From: Clostridia bacterium
GTDB lineage: Bacteria; Bacillota; Clostridia; Christensenellales; Aristaeellaceae
Length of the DNA: 43,603 nucleotides
Assembly: GCA_030537335.1 (NCBI GenBank)
Contig: JAUNNK010000007.1
Location: 1-43,603 of the forward strand
Direction: 5' to 3'
Below the pieces are notes generated by a model, which worked only from the letters and a program-made list of their open reading frames with translations, was not told the origin of the DNA and searched no databases. The translations under genes and the position numbers were made by a program. Below are positions 23,155 through 30,773 of this stretch, in pieces (the first letter of the stretch is position 1; every line of letters starts with the position of its first letter).

Positions 23155-24027
23155 TCAGACGGTGTCCATGAAGGTCTTTTCCACCCGCGAAAACAGGATC
23201 ACGCCCAGGATGAACACCAGCACCGTGACCAGGATGGACAGCCAGTAGTAGTTCATGTAGTAGCAGGACGTGCCCAGATAGGCCGAGCGGAACAGCTCGA
23301 TCAGGGGCGTCATGGGGTTGAGCATGTACAGGCCCAGCAGGTTGGGATACTTCTCCGCGATCATCGAGGCCGGGTAGATCACCGGCGTAGCGTACATCCA
23401 CAGGTGCACGCCGAAGCTCACCAGCAGCGAAAGGTCGCGGTACTTCGTGGTCATGGAGGATACAATGACGCCGAAGCCCAGGCCCAGCATACCCAGCTGC
23501 ACCAGCATCAGCGGCGTCATCAGGATCAGGTTCAGGTTGGGCTTGACCGCCGAGTGGGGCTGGAGCGCGTAGTAGATCACGAAGCCCGCAAACAGCGCGA
23601 ACTGCACGAAGAAGTGAATCAGCTGGGAGACCACCGTGGAGATGGGCACGCACAATCGCGGAAAGTACACCTTGCCGAACAGGTTCCGGTTGGTGATGAA
23701 GGTGTTGGAGGTCTGCGTCAGGCAGTTGGCGAAGAACTGCCAGGCGATGTTGCCGCCCATGTAGAACAGGAAGCGGGGCATGCCGTCGGTGGGCAGACCC
23801 GCGATGTTGCCGAACACCACCGTGAAGATCAGCGTGTTCAGCAGCGGCTGGATGATGACCCAGGCGGGGCCGAGGATCGTCTGCTTGTAGATCAGCGTAA
23901 AATCGCGCTTCACCAGCATGGCGATCAGATCCCGGTAGTGCCACAGATCCTTGAGGTCGATATCAAACCATCCGGTCTTGGGACGAATGCGCGTCGTCCA
24001 GTAGTTCCCGGCGTGGGACTTGGCCAT
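23155..24027 (-). CDS. Polysaccharide ABC exporter permease (Wzm/TagG-type)
   Basis: 290 residues with six hydrophobic segments typical of ABC-2 permeases. The family segment WHYRDLIAMLVKRDFTLIYK precedes helix 1, and WMYATPVIYPASMI and LNPMTPLIELFRSAYLG precede the last helices, as in O-antigen and teichoic-acid exporters. With the downstream ATPase it forms an exporter that flips a polymer across the membrane. It is first in a five-gene minus-strand operon (permease, ATPase, pncC, chrA, chrA). A 7-bp inverted repeat (24056-24062 with 24067-24073) lies in its leader; no promoter stood out. Confidence 0.92.
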   Translation of the reverse strand: MAKSHAGNYWTTRIRPKTGWFDIDLKDLWHYRDLIAMLVKRDFTLIYKQTILGPAWVIIQPLLNTLIFTVVFGNIAGLPTDGMPRFLFYMGGNIAWQFFANCLTQTSNTFITNRNLFGKVYFPRLCVPISTVVSQLIHFFVQFALFAGFVIYYALQPHSAVKPNLNLILMTPLMLVQLGMLGLGFGVIVSSMTTKYRDLSLLVSFGVHLWMYATPVIYPASMIAEKYPNLLGLYMLNPMTPLIELFRSAYLGTSCYYMNYYWLSILVTVLVFILGVILFSRVEKTFMDTV

Positions 24028-24146
24028 GATCGGAAATTCTCCCTTCTCAATCAGATCATTCCCTGCGGAATGACTGCATATCTATCCATGATGATCTGAC
24101 TTTATTCTATCATCTCCCTGTAACGGTTTCAAGGGATGTCCAAAAC

Positions 24147-24175
24147 TTGCCCAAAAGCCGTCACGCTGTTATAAT
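24147..24175 (+). promoter_or_regulatory. Promoter of the DHHW/AlgX-type gene
   Basis: TTGCCC (24147-24152), 17-nt spacer, perfect TATAAT (24170-24175). A second TATAAT at 24197-24202, preceded by a TG, may act as an extended -10 promoter. The start codon lies about 80-107 nt downstream. Confidence 0.65.
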
Positions 24176-24281
24176 ATATCCCGTGCGCATGCGGTGTATA
24201 ATATACTTGTATTCGTATGCAAATGCCGCGTCCATCGCGGCGCATCCAGGCAAAATCCGCCGCTCCGAAAGGAAACGCTTC

Positions 24282-25526
24282 ATGAATCAGACCAAGCCAG
24301 ACAAGAGAAACAGGCTACAATTGCGCATCGATATCGTGCTCACGGTGATCTTCCTCGCGGTCATCTTCTTCATGGGCGCAATGACCCTGCTGACCGACTT
24401 CCACGGCATCTATGTGGCGGCCACCGATCAGAAGAAGCTCGCCGTTTACGAGGACGACCTTGAAAACTGCTCCGCCTGGGACTACTTCGCCGCGCGCATC
24501 CGCTCGGTGGACAACTACCTCGCCGCCAACGTCTACGGCGCGACGGAGCTGGGCTACGTCAACTCCAGCTTCCAGTACGCCCTGGGCAAGCGCATGATCA
24601 ACACCGGCGCCAGCCAGATGCTCACGCTGAACTCCGGCCACCTGTTCGATTTGCAGAACTACGTGTCCATGGAGGACGCGGTGCGCAACATTCAGGACAT
24701 GCGCGCCGCCGCCGGGGACATTCCCTTCCTGTTCGTCTACGAGCATCCCACCATCTATTCCCCCGACCAGATGCCCGAGGGCTACGATGTGCTGGATCAC
24801 TCCGACGAGATCGCCGCGGAGATCGTCGAGCGCATGGCGCAGACGGACATCCCCATGCTGGACAGCCGGGACGTGCTCACCGCCACCGGACTTTCCCTGA
24901 GTGACTACCTGATGTACACCGACCAGCACTGGGCCACCCGGGCGTCGCTCATCATGGCGCAGCGCATTTCTCAGGAGCTCTCCGATATGACCGGAATCGA
25001 TCTGGATTCCGATCGGTTGGACGTCTCCCAGTTCAACACCGAGACCTTTCCCAAGCTCTTTCTGGGCAAGTACGGCCAGCGCATCGGCACGGGGAACATC
25101 GATCCCGACGACATCACGATCTATTGGCCGAAGTACGACACGAACATTCGCCGCTACACCAACTATCTGGGGGACATCACCGAGATCGAGGGCAGCTTCT
25201 ACGACAGCGTGATCCGCTGGAAGTATTTACAGCCCGACGAAGGAAAGAGCTGGAACATCAAGGCCTACTTCGACTACGGCCTCACCGAGAACTACGACAT
25301 CTACACCAATCCCGACGGCGCGCCCTGCACCATCCTGCTTCTGAAGGATTCCTACAGCGCCTCCATCGGCAGCTTCCTCTCGCTGGTGGCCGATCAGGTG
25401 GTGGCTGTGGACCTGCGCCGCAGCGATCTGACGCTCCAGGAGTGGGTGGAGAAGTGCGAGCCCGACGCGGTGGTCGTGGCTTACAGCATGCAGATGCTCC
25501 GCGACGACGCATACGATTTCCAATAA
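24282..25526 (+). CDS. DHHW/AlgX-family protein (SGNH-like, probable glycan O-acetylation)
   Basis: 414 residues. One N-terminal membrane segment (IVLTVIFLAVIFFMGAMTLL) predicts an outside-facing protein. The catalytic signature YTDQHWATRAS matches the DxHW/DHHW motif and LLLKDSYSAS carries the candidate nucleophile serine; together they are typical of AlgJ/AlgX-like enzymes that transfer acetyl groups to surface polysaccharides. They usually work with a membrane O-acyltransferase (MBOAT), which is not next to it here. It lies opposite the polysaccharide ABC exporter, so modification of the exported polymer is a reasonable inference. ATG at 24282 follows AAAGGAAAC; an upstream extension lies within the promoter region. 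Confidence 0.78.
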   Translation: MNQTKPDKRNRLQLRIDIVLTVIFLAVIFFMGAMTLLTDFHGIYVAATDQKKLAVYEDDLENCSAWDYFAARIRSVDNYLAANVYGATELGYVNSSFQYALGKRMINTGASQMLTLNSGHLFDLQNYVSMEDAVRNIQDMRAAAGDIPFLFVYEHPTIYSPDQMPEGYDVLDHSDEIAAEIVERMAQTDIPMLDSRDVLTATGLSLSDYLMYTDQHWATRASLIMAQRISQELSDMTGIDLDSDRLDVSQFNTETFPKLFLGKYGQRIGTGNIDPDDITIYWPKYDTNIRRYTNYLGDITEIEGSFYDSVIRWKYLQPDEGKSWNIKAYFDYGLTENYDIYTNPDGAPCTILLLKDSYSASIGSFLSLVADQVVAVDLRRSDLTLQEWVEKCEPDAVVVAYSMQMLRDDAYDFQ

Positions 25527-25542
25527 GAGTTTCATAAGAATC

Positions 25543-25885
25543 GCGACGGTATGGCGTACGACCATACCGTCGCTCAGGTTATTGGCATAGTATCGCAGGA
25601 CGGCCTGTAAAATCGTGGGCGACGGCGTGTACGGCGCCCACGTGGCTGATTTTTCTGGGAAAAAACTGTTTTCTGAAAGAAAAATCGCTACTTTGCAGTT
25701 TTTGCGACCAGAATTGCTTGCAATTCAAGCAAAAACTGGAAAGCAGTCGCCCCGCTGCACGAAGTGCAGGTGCGACCAGCCCGCCTGAATCCTTCGGATT
25801 CCAAGGCGGCGCTGCCGGAAACTCCGCTTTGCGGAGGTTCCGGTGCGTTGTAGGGGTGGCAGTGGCGGGGGAGTTTACTCCCCCG
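25543..25885. repeat. Dense array of palindromes between the DHHW and pentapeptide genes
   Basis: This gene-free stretch of 364 nt has about seven hairpins in a row: 12-bp stem 25543-25573 (probably the DHHW terminator); 25614-25642 followed by TTTTT; 10-bp 25696-25738 with an inner 7-bp stem; CTGCAC-GAA-GTGCAG (25755-25769); a two-tier stem 25781-25809; a 13-bp stem with one mismatch 25815-25843; and a 9-bp stem 25866-25885 just past the pentapeptide stop. Many have a 3-nt loop. Confidence 0.7.
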
Positions 25886-25890
25886 TCCAC

Positions 25891-26493
25891 TTATATCAAT
25901 TCTACCCCCAGCGGCCCCGCCAGCACCGCCGCCTGTCCGGCGCTGATCTTCAGTCCCCGCAGCTCGGCGCAGCCCTCGCTCACCCGCAGGCCCTCGATGT
26001 CGCAGCGGGAGAGGTCCACGCCCATAAGCGGCGTGCGGAAGAACTCCGCGTGGCGCAGGTCGCAGTCGGTAAAATCGAGCTTCTTGATCTTCGCGCCGCT
26101 CCAGTAGACCTCCTGGAGATTGCACGCCCGCAGGCTGCCCTGCTCCCAGCTGCTCTCCGACAGGTTCAGATAGCGCAGGCCGCAGTCCATAAACTGCACG
26201 TCCCGCAGCCGTGCGCCGGTGAAGTTCGCGCCGTCGCCCCGGCATCCGGTGAAGCGGCACTTCTTGAGAAACGCGCCGTAGAAGCGGCAGCCTGCGAAGC
26301 TGCAATTCTCAAAGCTGCACGCAAAGAGCGAGATTTCGGACAGGTCGCAGTCCTCAAAGCGGCAGCGCAGAAAGCGTACGCCGCTGAATTCCGCGCGACA
26401 CAGCTCCGCACCCTCCAGCACCTCGCCCTCAAATCCCATGTTCTCGATGGCAGCGCCCTCGTCCATGGCGCTGCGGATGATGTCCTCCAGCAT
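25891..26493 (-). CDS. Pentapeptide-repeat protein
   Basis: 200 residues made of A/C(D/N/E)(L/F)XX pentapeptides from about residue 25 to 170 (for example LEGAELCRAEFSGVRFLRCR, FENCSFAGCRFYGAFLKKCR, LRDVQFMDCGLRYLNLS), giving the square right-handed beta helix. Cysteine is unusually common at the outward position. A short helical N-terminus precedes the repeats. Relatives include gyrase-protecting Qnr/MfpA but most have unknown roles; nothing in this sequence singles out gyrase. It starts 5 nt after the metallophosphoesterase stop, with GAGGAG as ribosome site, so they form an operon. Confidence 0.88.
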   Translation of the reverse strand: MLEDIIRSAMDEGAAIENMGFEGEVLEGAELCRAEFSGVRFLRCRFEDCDLSEISLFACSFENCSFAGCRFYGAFLKKCRFTGCRGDGANFTGARLRDVQFMDCGLRYLNLSESSWEQGSLRACNLQEVYWSGAKIKKLDFTDCDLRHAEFFRTPLMGVDLSRCDIEGLRVSEGCAELRGLKISAGQAAVLAGPLGVELI

Positions 26494-26498
26494 GAACT

Positions 26499-27305
26499 TT
26501 ACTCCTCCTCCGGCACGATGCGCAGAATCATCAGCTCCGGGCGATTGAACAGCCTCGGCAGAGCACTTTTGCACAGCCCCCGGCTGACGGCCAGCTGGCC
26601 ATCGCCCAGCGGATACAGCCCGGAGGTGTATTCTGGGAACCAGCCCTGATTCGGCGCCCACAGGCCGTCGATCAGACCGGGAATGCGTACCTGTCCGCCG
26701 TGGGCGTGGCCGCTGACCACCAGGTCAAAGCCCGTCGCGTAGGAATCCGCCCGGTCGGGCCGGTGGGCCATCAGCACGGTGAAGGTTCCGTCCTGCGCCC
26801 GGCAGTCCTCCACCTGCGCCTGCCAGTCCGCCCGCGTCAGGCACAGCGGATCGTCCGTGCCCGCGATGCGGATTCCGCCCAGAGACGCCGAATCGCCCTC
26901 CAGCACGGTTGCGCCCATTTCCCGCAGCGCAGCCTTGATCTGTTTGTCTTCGCTGCCCTGGCACTCGTGATTGCCGGTGGTGTACAGGATTGGCAGCTCG
27001 CCAGCCAATCCCCCGACCAGCGCGCGCACGCCGTCCATTTCGTCGGGACTCTCGCACATGTCGCCCACCAGCAGCAGCGCGTCCGGGTTTTCCGCGCGGA
27101 TCGCGGCGATCAGCTCCCGCTGGTTTTCGCCGAAGAAGCTGTCGTGCAGGTCGGTGGCGACGGCCAGCGTCACCTCGGCCTCCACCTTTGGTGAGACAAT
27201 CGTGTAGGTATCGACCTCCAGCTGCTGGGAGAGGGCGAGGGGCAGCAGAACCGCCAGAAACACCGCGATCAGGCCCAAAACCAACAGCCGCCTTCTCTTT
27301 CGCAT
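26499..27305 (-). CDS. Membrane-anchored metallophosphoesterase (YkuE/calcineurin-like)
   Basis: 268 residues. A single N-terminal membrane segment (LLVLGLIAVFLAVLLPLAL) anchors it with the enzyme outside. The metal motifs are in order: ATDLHD, VGDM, GNHE, and SGHAHGGQVRIP. These match the calcineurin-like phosphoesterases related to Bacillus YkuE, which acts at the membrane; the natural substrate is not settled for most members. AGGAGA supports the start at 27305. It is first in a two-gene operon with the pentapeptide-repeat protein and is separated from the lipoate genes by a terminator. Confidence 0.9.
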   Translation of the reverse strand: MRKRRRLLVLGLIAVFLAVLLPLALSQQLEVDTYTIVSPKVEAEVTLAVATDLHDSFFGENQRELIAAIRAENPDALLLVGDMCESPDEMDGVRALVGGLAGELPILYTTGNHECQGSEDKQIKAALREMGATVLEGDSASLGGIRIAGTDDPLCLTRADWQAQVEDCRAQDGTFTVLMAHRPDRADSYATGFDLVVSGHAHGGQVRIPGLIDGLWAPNQGWFPEYTSGLYPLGDGQLAVSRGLCKSALPRLFNRPELMILRIVPEEE

Positions 27306-27375
27306 CGATCAATCTCCTGTGCAGAATTTTCCACTTGGACGCAAAGTCGGCGCGCAGGGTTCCCACCGCCGTGCT

Positions 27376-27407
27376 GCAAAAAATCCGCCCGATTCCCGGA
27401 CGGATTT
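27376..27407 (-). terminator. Terminator of the lipoate operon
   Basis: Minus-strand stem AAATCCGTCC (27407-27398) with GGGCGGATTT (with one G-T pair), followed by a T-run (complement of 27378-27383). It lies about 30 nt after the stop of the last lipoate gene. Confidence 0.8.
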
Positions 27408-27435
27408 CGTCGATACAGGGGCATGCTTTGCGCCG

Positions 27436-28416
27436 TCAGTCCGCGATCAGTGCGGCCATCTCGTCCACGGAGATGCGGTAGACCTTGCCCTCGATATCGT
27501 GGGCAAGCAGCGCCGCGCGCACGCTTTCCCGGTCGTAGCGGCTGCCAACGAGCGCATCGCAGATGGTCTTTGCGTCCAGCGTGGAGAAGAAGTCGCCGTA
27601 GACGGAGGCGGACTGGATCACGCCCTTGCGTACATCGATCTTGAACTCCATCTTGCCGCCTGCGAAGCGGCCCGTGCGCTCGATGTTGAACTTGGGATCC
27701 GCGCCGAAGATGCACTCCCAGGCGGCGAACTTCTCCTGTGCCAGCTGGCGGATGCGCGCGTCGTCCTCGGGGGTGAGCTTGTACTCCTCGGTGCTGCCGT
27801 TCATGATGTGGCGCACCATGCCCGCCTTGAAGGCGTGGGGATCCATGGGCGAGGGCAGGTGTTCGGATATGTTGGTCACGCGGTCGCGCACGGACTTGAT
27901 GCTCTTGGAGAGGATCTTGTAGTCGTCCACGGTGGTGGAGGCCACCATCTGCTCGATGTCGGTGTCGAAGAGCAGCGAGCCGTGGTGCACGATGCTGTCA
28001 CCGAGGCGGTACTGGGCGTTGCCGGAGAACTTGCGCCCGTCGATGGTCAGGTCGTTGCGGCCGTTGAAGGACGCGTTCACGCCCATCTCCCGCAGCGCGT
28101 CGATCACCGGGGCAATGTACTCGTGGAACTGAATCTCCCCCGCGTCCCGGTGCTGGATGAAGGTGAACTGCCAGCCGCCGAGGTCGGTGTAGATCGTGCC
28201 GCCGCCGCTCATGCGCCGCACCAGATGGATGCCGTGGGCGTCGGCGTAGGGCTTGTTGATCTCCTCCAGCACGTTCTGATACTTGCCCACCATCAGCGTG
28301 GGCGTGGTCTGCCAGAACAGAAACACCGTGTCCGGCAGGCGCTTCTCCACCGTGAAGTAATACTCCAGGCCAAAGTTGTAGTAAACGTCCGTGGAGCCGG
28401 TCTCAATATAGATCAT
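27436..28416 (-). CDS. lplA: Lipoate-protein ligase A (downstream copy)
   Basis: 326 residues, full length for LplA with both the large catalytic domain and the small C-terminal domain. Key text: LVRRMSGGGTIYTDLG (the RRxSGGGxVxHDxGN motif), NDLTIDGRKFSGNAQ with the catalytic lysine region, and HHGSLLFDTD. From about residue 245 the small domain follows (FNIERTGRFAGGKMEFKIDV). It activates lipoate with ATP and attaches it to a lipoyl domain. It overlaps the end of lipA by 14 nt. The upstream copy in the same operon is only moderately similar, so the two may differ in substrate (lipoate or octanoate) or target. Confidence 0.93.
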   Translation of the reverse strand: MIYIETGSTDVYYNFGLEYYFTVEKRLPDTVFLFWQTTPTLMVGKYQNVLEEINKPYADAHGIHLVRRMSGGGTIYTDLGGWQFTFIQHRDAGEIQFHEYIAPVIDALREMGVNASFNGRNDLTIDGRKFSGNAQYRLGDSIVHHGSLLFDTDIEQMVASTTVDDYKILSKSIKSVRDRVTNISEHLPSPMDPHAFKAGMVRHIMNGSTEEYKLTPEDDARIRQLAQEKFAAWECIFGADPKFNIERTGRFAGGKMEFKIDVRKGVIQSASVYGDFFSTLDAKTICDALVGSRYDRESVRAALLAHDIEGKVYRISVDEMAALIAD

Positions 28417-29269
28417 GCACGTCCTCCAGTACCTCCCAGGCCTTGTAGGAGCTGCGCGCCAGCGGCGCGGAGGCCACGTGGCGGAAGCCCTTGGCGAGGG
28501 CCATCTCCTTGTAGCGGGCGAAGTCCTCCGGCGTGGCGTAGCGCGCCAGCGGATAGTGCTGCGGCGAGGGCTGGAGATACTGGCCGATGGTCAGGATGTC
28601 GCAGCCGGTGTCCAGGATGTCGTCCATCAGGCGGCTGATCTGTTCCTCCGTCTCGCCCAGGCCTACCATGAAGCCGGTCTTGGTCAAGAGCGTGGGATCC
28701 TGCCTCTTGCAGTAGCGCAGCACGTCCAGCGAGCGCTGGTACCTCGCCTGGGGGCGCACGGCGGCCTGCAGCTCCTCCACGGTCTCCACGTTGTGGTTCA
28801 AAACCTCCGGATGGGCCGCGATCACCACGTCCAGCGCGTCGGTGTTCATCTTCATGTCGGAGATCAGCGTCTCCACCGTGGTGCCGGGGCAGACCTCCCG
28901 AATGGCGCGCACGGTCTTTGCGAACTGCTCCGCGCCGCCGTCGGGAAGGTCGTCGCGGGTGGAGCAGGTCAGCACCACGTGGCGCAGGCCCAGCTTCTTC
29001 GCCGCACGGGCCACGTTCATCGGCTCCTCGGGATCCGGCGGCAGCGGCTTGCCCGTGGTCACGTTGCAGAAGCGGCAGTTGCGGGTGCAGATGCTGCCCA
29101 GAATCAGGAAGGTGGAGGTGTGCTTGCGGTAGCACTCGCCCAGATTCGGGCAGTTGGCCTCCTTGCACACCGTGTTCAGGTTCAGATCCCGCATCAGAGC
29201 GGCGACCTCGTTGACCGCCTCCGCATTGTAGCGCACCTTCAGCCATTCCGGCTTTCTCTTGTCCATCAT
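28403..29269 (-). CDS. lipA: Lipoyl synthase
   Basis: 288 residues. It holds both iron-sulfur cluster motifs of LipA: the auxiliary CX4CX5C (Cys35, Cys40, Cys46 in CKEANCPNLGEC) and the radical SAM CX3CX2C (Cys61, Cys65, Cys68 in CTRNCRFC). The C-terminal RSSY, whose serine ligates the auxiliary cluster, is present. It inserts two sulfurs into a protein-bound octanoyl chain. The motif VVLTCSTRDDLPDGGAEQF is a slight variant of the usual TSVTRDDLxDGGA. It begins in an ATGA overlap with the lipoyl-domain gene, an arrangement that suggests this small protein is its direct substrate. Confidence 0.97.
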   Translation of the reverse strand: MMDKRKPEWLKVRYNAEAVNEVAALMRDLNLNTVCKEANCPNLGECYRKHTSTFLILGSICTRNCRFCNVTTGKPLPPDPEEPMNVARAAKKLGLRHVVLTCSTRDDLPDGGAEQFAKTVRAIREVCPGTTVETLISDMKMNTDALDVVIAAHPEVLNHNVETVEELQAAVRPQARYQRSLDVLRYCKRQDPTLLTKTGFMVGLGETEEQISRLMDDILDTGCDILTIGQYLQPSPQHYPLARYATPEDFARYKEMALAKGFRHVASAPLARSSYKAWEVLEDVHDLY

Positions 29270-29508
29270 GCGCGAACCTCGAAGATCGCCACCGGCGACT
29301 CAACGTCCACCGTGTCGCCCTCCTCGCACAGCTGCTTCTTCAGAACGCCGCTCTCGGTGGCCTCGATCTGGTTGACCACCTTGTCGGTCTCGATCTCGTA
29401 GAGGGGCTCGCCGGCCTGCACCGCGTCGCCTTCCTCCTTTAGCCAGGCGCACAGCACGCCGTTTTCCATCTCGGGGCGCAGCCGGGGCATCGTAATTTTC
29501 TTTTCCAT
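29266..29508 (-). CDS. Stand-alone lipoyl-domain carrier protein
   Basis: 80 residues, comprising only one E2-type lipoyl domain. The modified lysine is K43 in IETDKVVNQIEAT, flanked by the two beta sheets typical of the fold (KITMPRL, GVLCAWLKEEGDAVQAGEPL, SGVLKKQLCEEGDTV, VAIFEVRA). The ETDK motif marks lipoate rather than biotin (which uses AMKM). No E2 catalytic domain, linker or E3-binding domain follows: the stop comes right after the domain. AAAGGA supports the ATG at 29508. It lies between two lipoate ligases and lipA, which should modify it. What enzyme uses the finished carrier is not visible in this window. Confidence 0.85.
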   Translation of the reverse strand: MEKKITMPRLRPEMENGVLCAWLKEEGDAVQAGEPLYEIETDKVVNQIEATESGVLKKQLCEEGDTVDVESPVAIFEVRA

Positions 29509-29547
29509 GGTTTGTATCCTTTCTCCGCGCACGCGGCGGTCAAAGTT

Positions 29548-30495
29548 TTACATAAGCAGTTCCAGCAGCTCCTCCGCCCGGGAACCCGCCAGCACAAAGC
29601 AGATCTTTGCAAAGCCGTCCGGGTCGAGGCGGCTGCCGTTCATGAGGGACGCTGCAAGGTATGCGTCGATGACGGGCGACTCGATGCAAGCGTCGCAGAG
29701 AACGCCCTTCTTCGCCTTGTAGGCCACCCGCAGCGGATGGCCCGCAAAGCTGCCCGCGCGCTCGTAGCTGAACGTGGGGGTCTTGCCCCAGATCCAGTCC
29801 CAGCTGCGGTACTTCTCGTTGCGAAGTTTGCGCACCTGCGCGCGCTGCTCGTCCGTCAGCTCCACGCAGACGTGGTTCGCCGGGAGCACCTCCGCAAGCA
29901 GTCGGCTGCGGAAGTCGGCGATGGTCATGGGTTCGGACAGGTGGTCGCGGATGTTGGTCACCGTGCAGATGGCTGACAGCGTGCCCTTGGTCTGAAATGC
30001 GTCGTTCTTGGCATGGGCCGTGAACGCATCCAGGGATGCAAGGTCGCTCTCGAACAGCAGCGTGCCGTGGTGCAGAATCCGCCCGCCCGCAGCCTTCTGG
30101 GCACTGCCGGAGATCTTTTTGTCCCCGATGGCGATGTCGCAGCTGCGGTTCTTGTGGGCCGGAATGCCCATGCGGTTCAGCGCGGCGATCACCGGGTCGA
30201 GAAAGTGGTCGTAGTCCAGAGGGCCGTCGGCGCACAGCATGAAGCTGTAATTCACGTTCCCCAGGTCGTGGTAGACCGTGCCGCCGCCGGTCATGCGCCG
30301 CACCACCGGCACGCCCCGCCTGCGCAGCGCATGGACGTTCACCTCCCGGCAAATGTTCTGGTAGCAGCCCACCACGATGGCGGGCCTATTCTGCCAGAGG
30401 TAGAACACGTCGTCCTCCGCGTAATTCTCAAACACGAACTCCTCGAAGGCCTGATTGTAGAAGGGATCGGTGGATTCATTGATGAACGTGAGCAT
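29548..30495 (-). CDS. lplA: Lipoate-protein ligase A (upstream copy)
   Basis: 315 residues, also with the catalytic and the small C-terminal domain. VVRRMTGGGTVYHDLGNVNY is the classic motif, then RSCDIAIGDKKISGSAQK with the lysine for the lipoyl-AMP site and HHGTLLFESD; FSYERAGSFAGHPLRVAYKA starts the small domain. It is the first gene of the four-gene operon lplA-carrier-lipA-lplA. A promoter is at 30549-30577. Its homology to the 27436-28416 gene suggests an old duplication. As lipB is absent in the window, one of the pair may load octanoate for LipA; this is inference. Confidence 0.93.
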   Translation of the reverse strand: MLTFINESTDPFYNQAFEEFVFENYAEDDVFYLWQNRPAIVVGCYQNICREVNVHALRRRGVPVVRRMTGGGTVYHDLGNVNYSFMLCADGPLDYDHFLDPVIAALNRMGIPAHKNRSCDIAIGDKKISGSAQKAAGGRILHHGTLLFESDLASLDAFTAHAKNDAFQTKGTLSAICTVTNIRDHLSEPMTIADFRSRLLAEVLPANHVCVELTDEQRAQVRKLRNEKYRSWDWIWGKTPTFSYERAGSFAGHPLRVAYKAKKGVLCDACIESPVIDAYLAASLMNGSRLDPDGFAKICFVLAGSRAEELLELLM

Positions 30496-30548
30496 GCGCG
30501 ACCCCCTTTTCCCGGCGGCGATTCGTCCGCAGGTGTGACACCGTGCTC

Positions 30549-30577
30549 ATTATAGCACAGCAAAAAAGCCATTTCAA
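30549..30577 (-). promoter_or_regulatory. Promoter of the lipoate operon
   Basis: Minus strand: TTGAAA (30577-30572), 17-nt spacer, perfect TATAAT (30554-30549), about 54 nt upstream of the first start codon. Confidence 0.8.
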
Positions 30578-30603
30578 CCGGGTTTCAAATGGAAATCTGC
30601 ATG

Positions 30604-30662
30604 GAAGCTCTGCGGCGGGGACGGGAGCTTCGCAGGATGGCGGCGCGCAGCGTCCATCCTGC
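30604..30662. repeat. Two adjacent hairpins in the lipoate/C69 divergent region
   Basis: GAAGCT (30604-30609) with AGCTTC (30626-30631), and GCAGGATGG (30632-30640) with CCATCCTGC (30654-30662). They lie upstream of both divergent promoters. The 278-nt gap 30496-30773 otherwise holds only the two promoters. Confidence 0.45.
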
Positions 30663-30710
30663 ACCGCAGGAATTTACAGGAAATAAATGCATATAAATTC
30701 ACATAAATGC

Positions 30711-30739
30711 TTGACATATGCATAAGCATGCACTATAAT
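30711..30739 (+). promoter_or_regulatory. Promoter of the C69 dipeptidase gene
   Basis: Perfect TTGACA (30711-30716), 17-nt spacer, perfect TATAAT (30734-30739), with an AT-rich upstream stretch (30670-30710) that could act as an UP element. Confidence 0.88.
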
Positions 30740-30773
30740 GCGTATATTCCATTCAGCAAGGACGGTGTGCATC

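Noticed and set aside
25814..25885. CRISPR-like short repeats
   Set aside because: The repeats are different palindromes, not a single repeat with regular spacers; no cas genes are in the window.
29266..29508. The small carrier as a biotin carrier partner of the OadB pump
   Set aside because: The modification motif is ETDK, typical of lipoate; biotin carriers have AMKM. It is also in an operon with lipoate genes, 10 kb from oadB.
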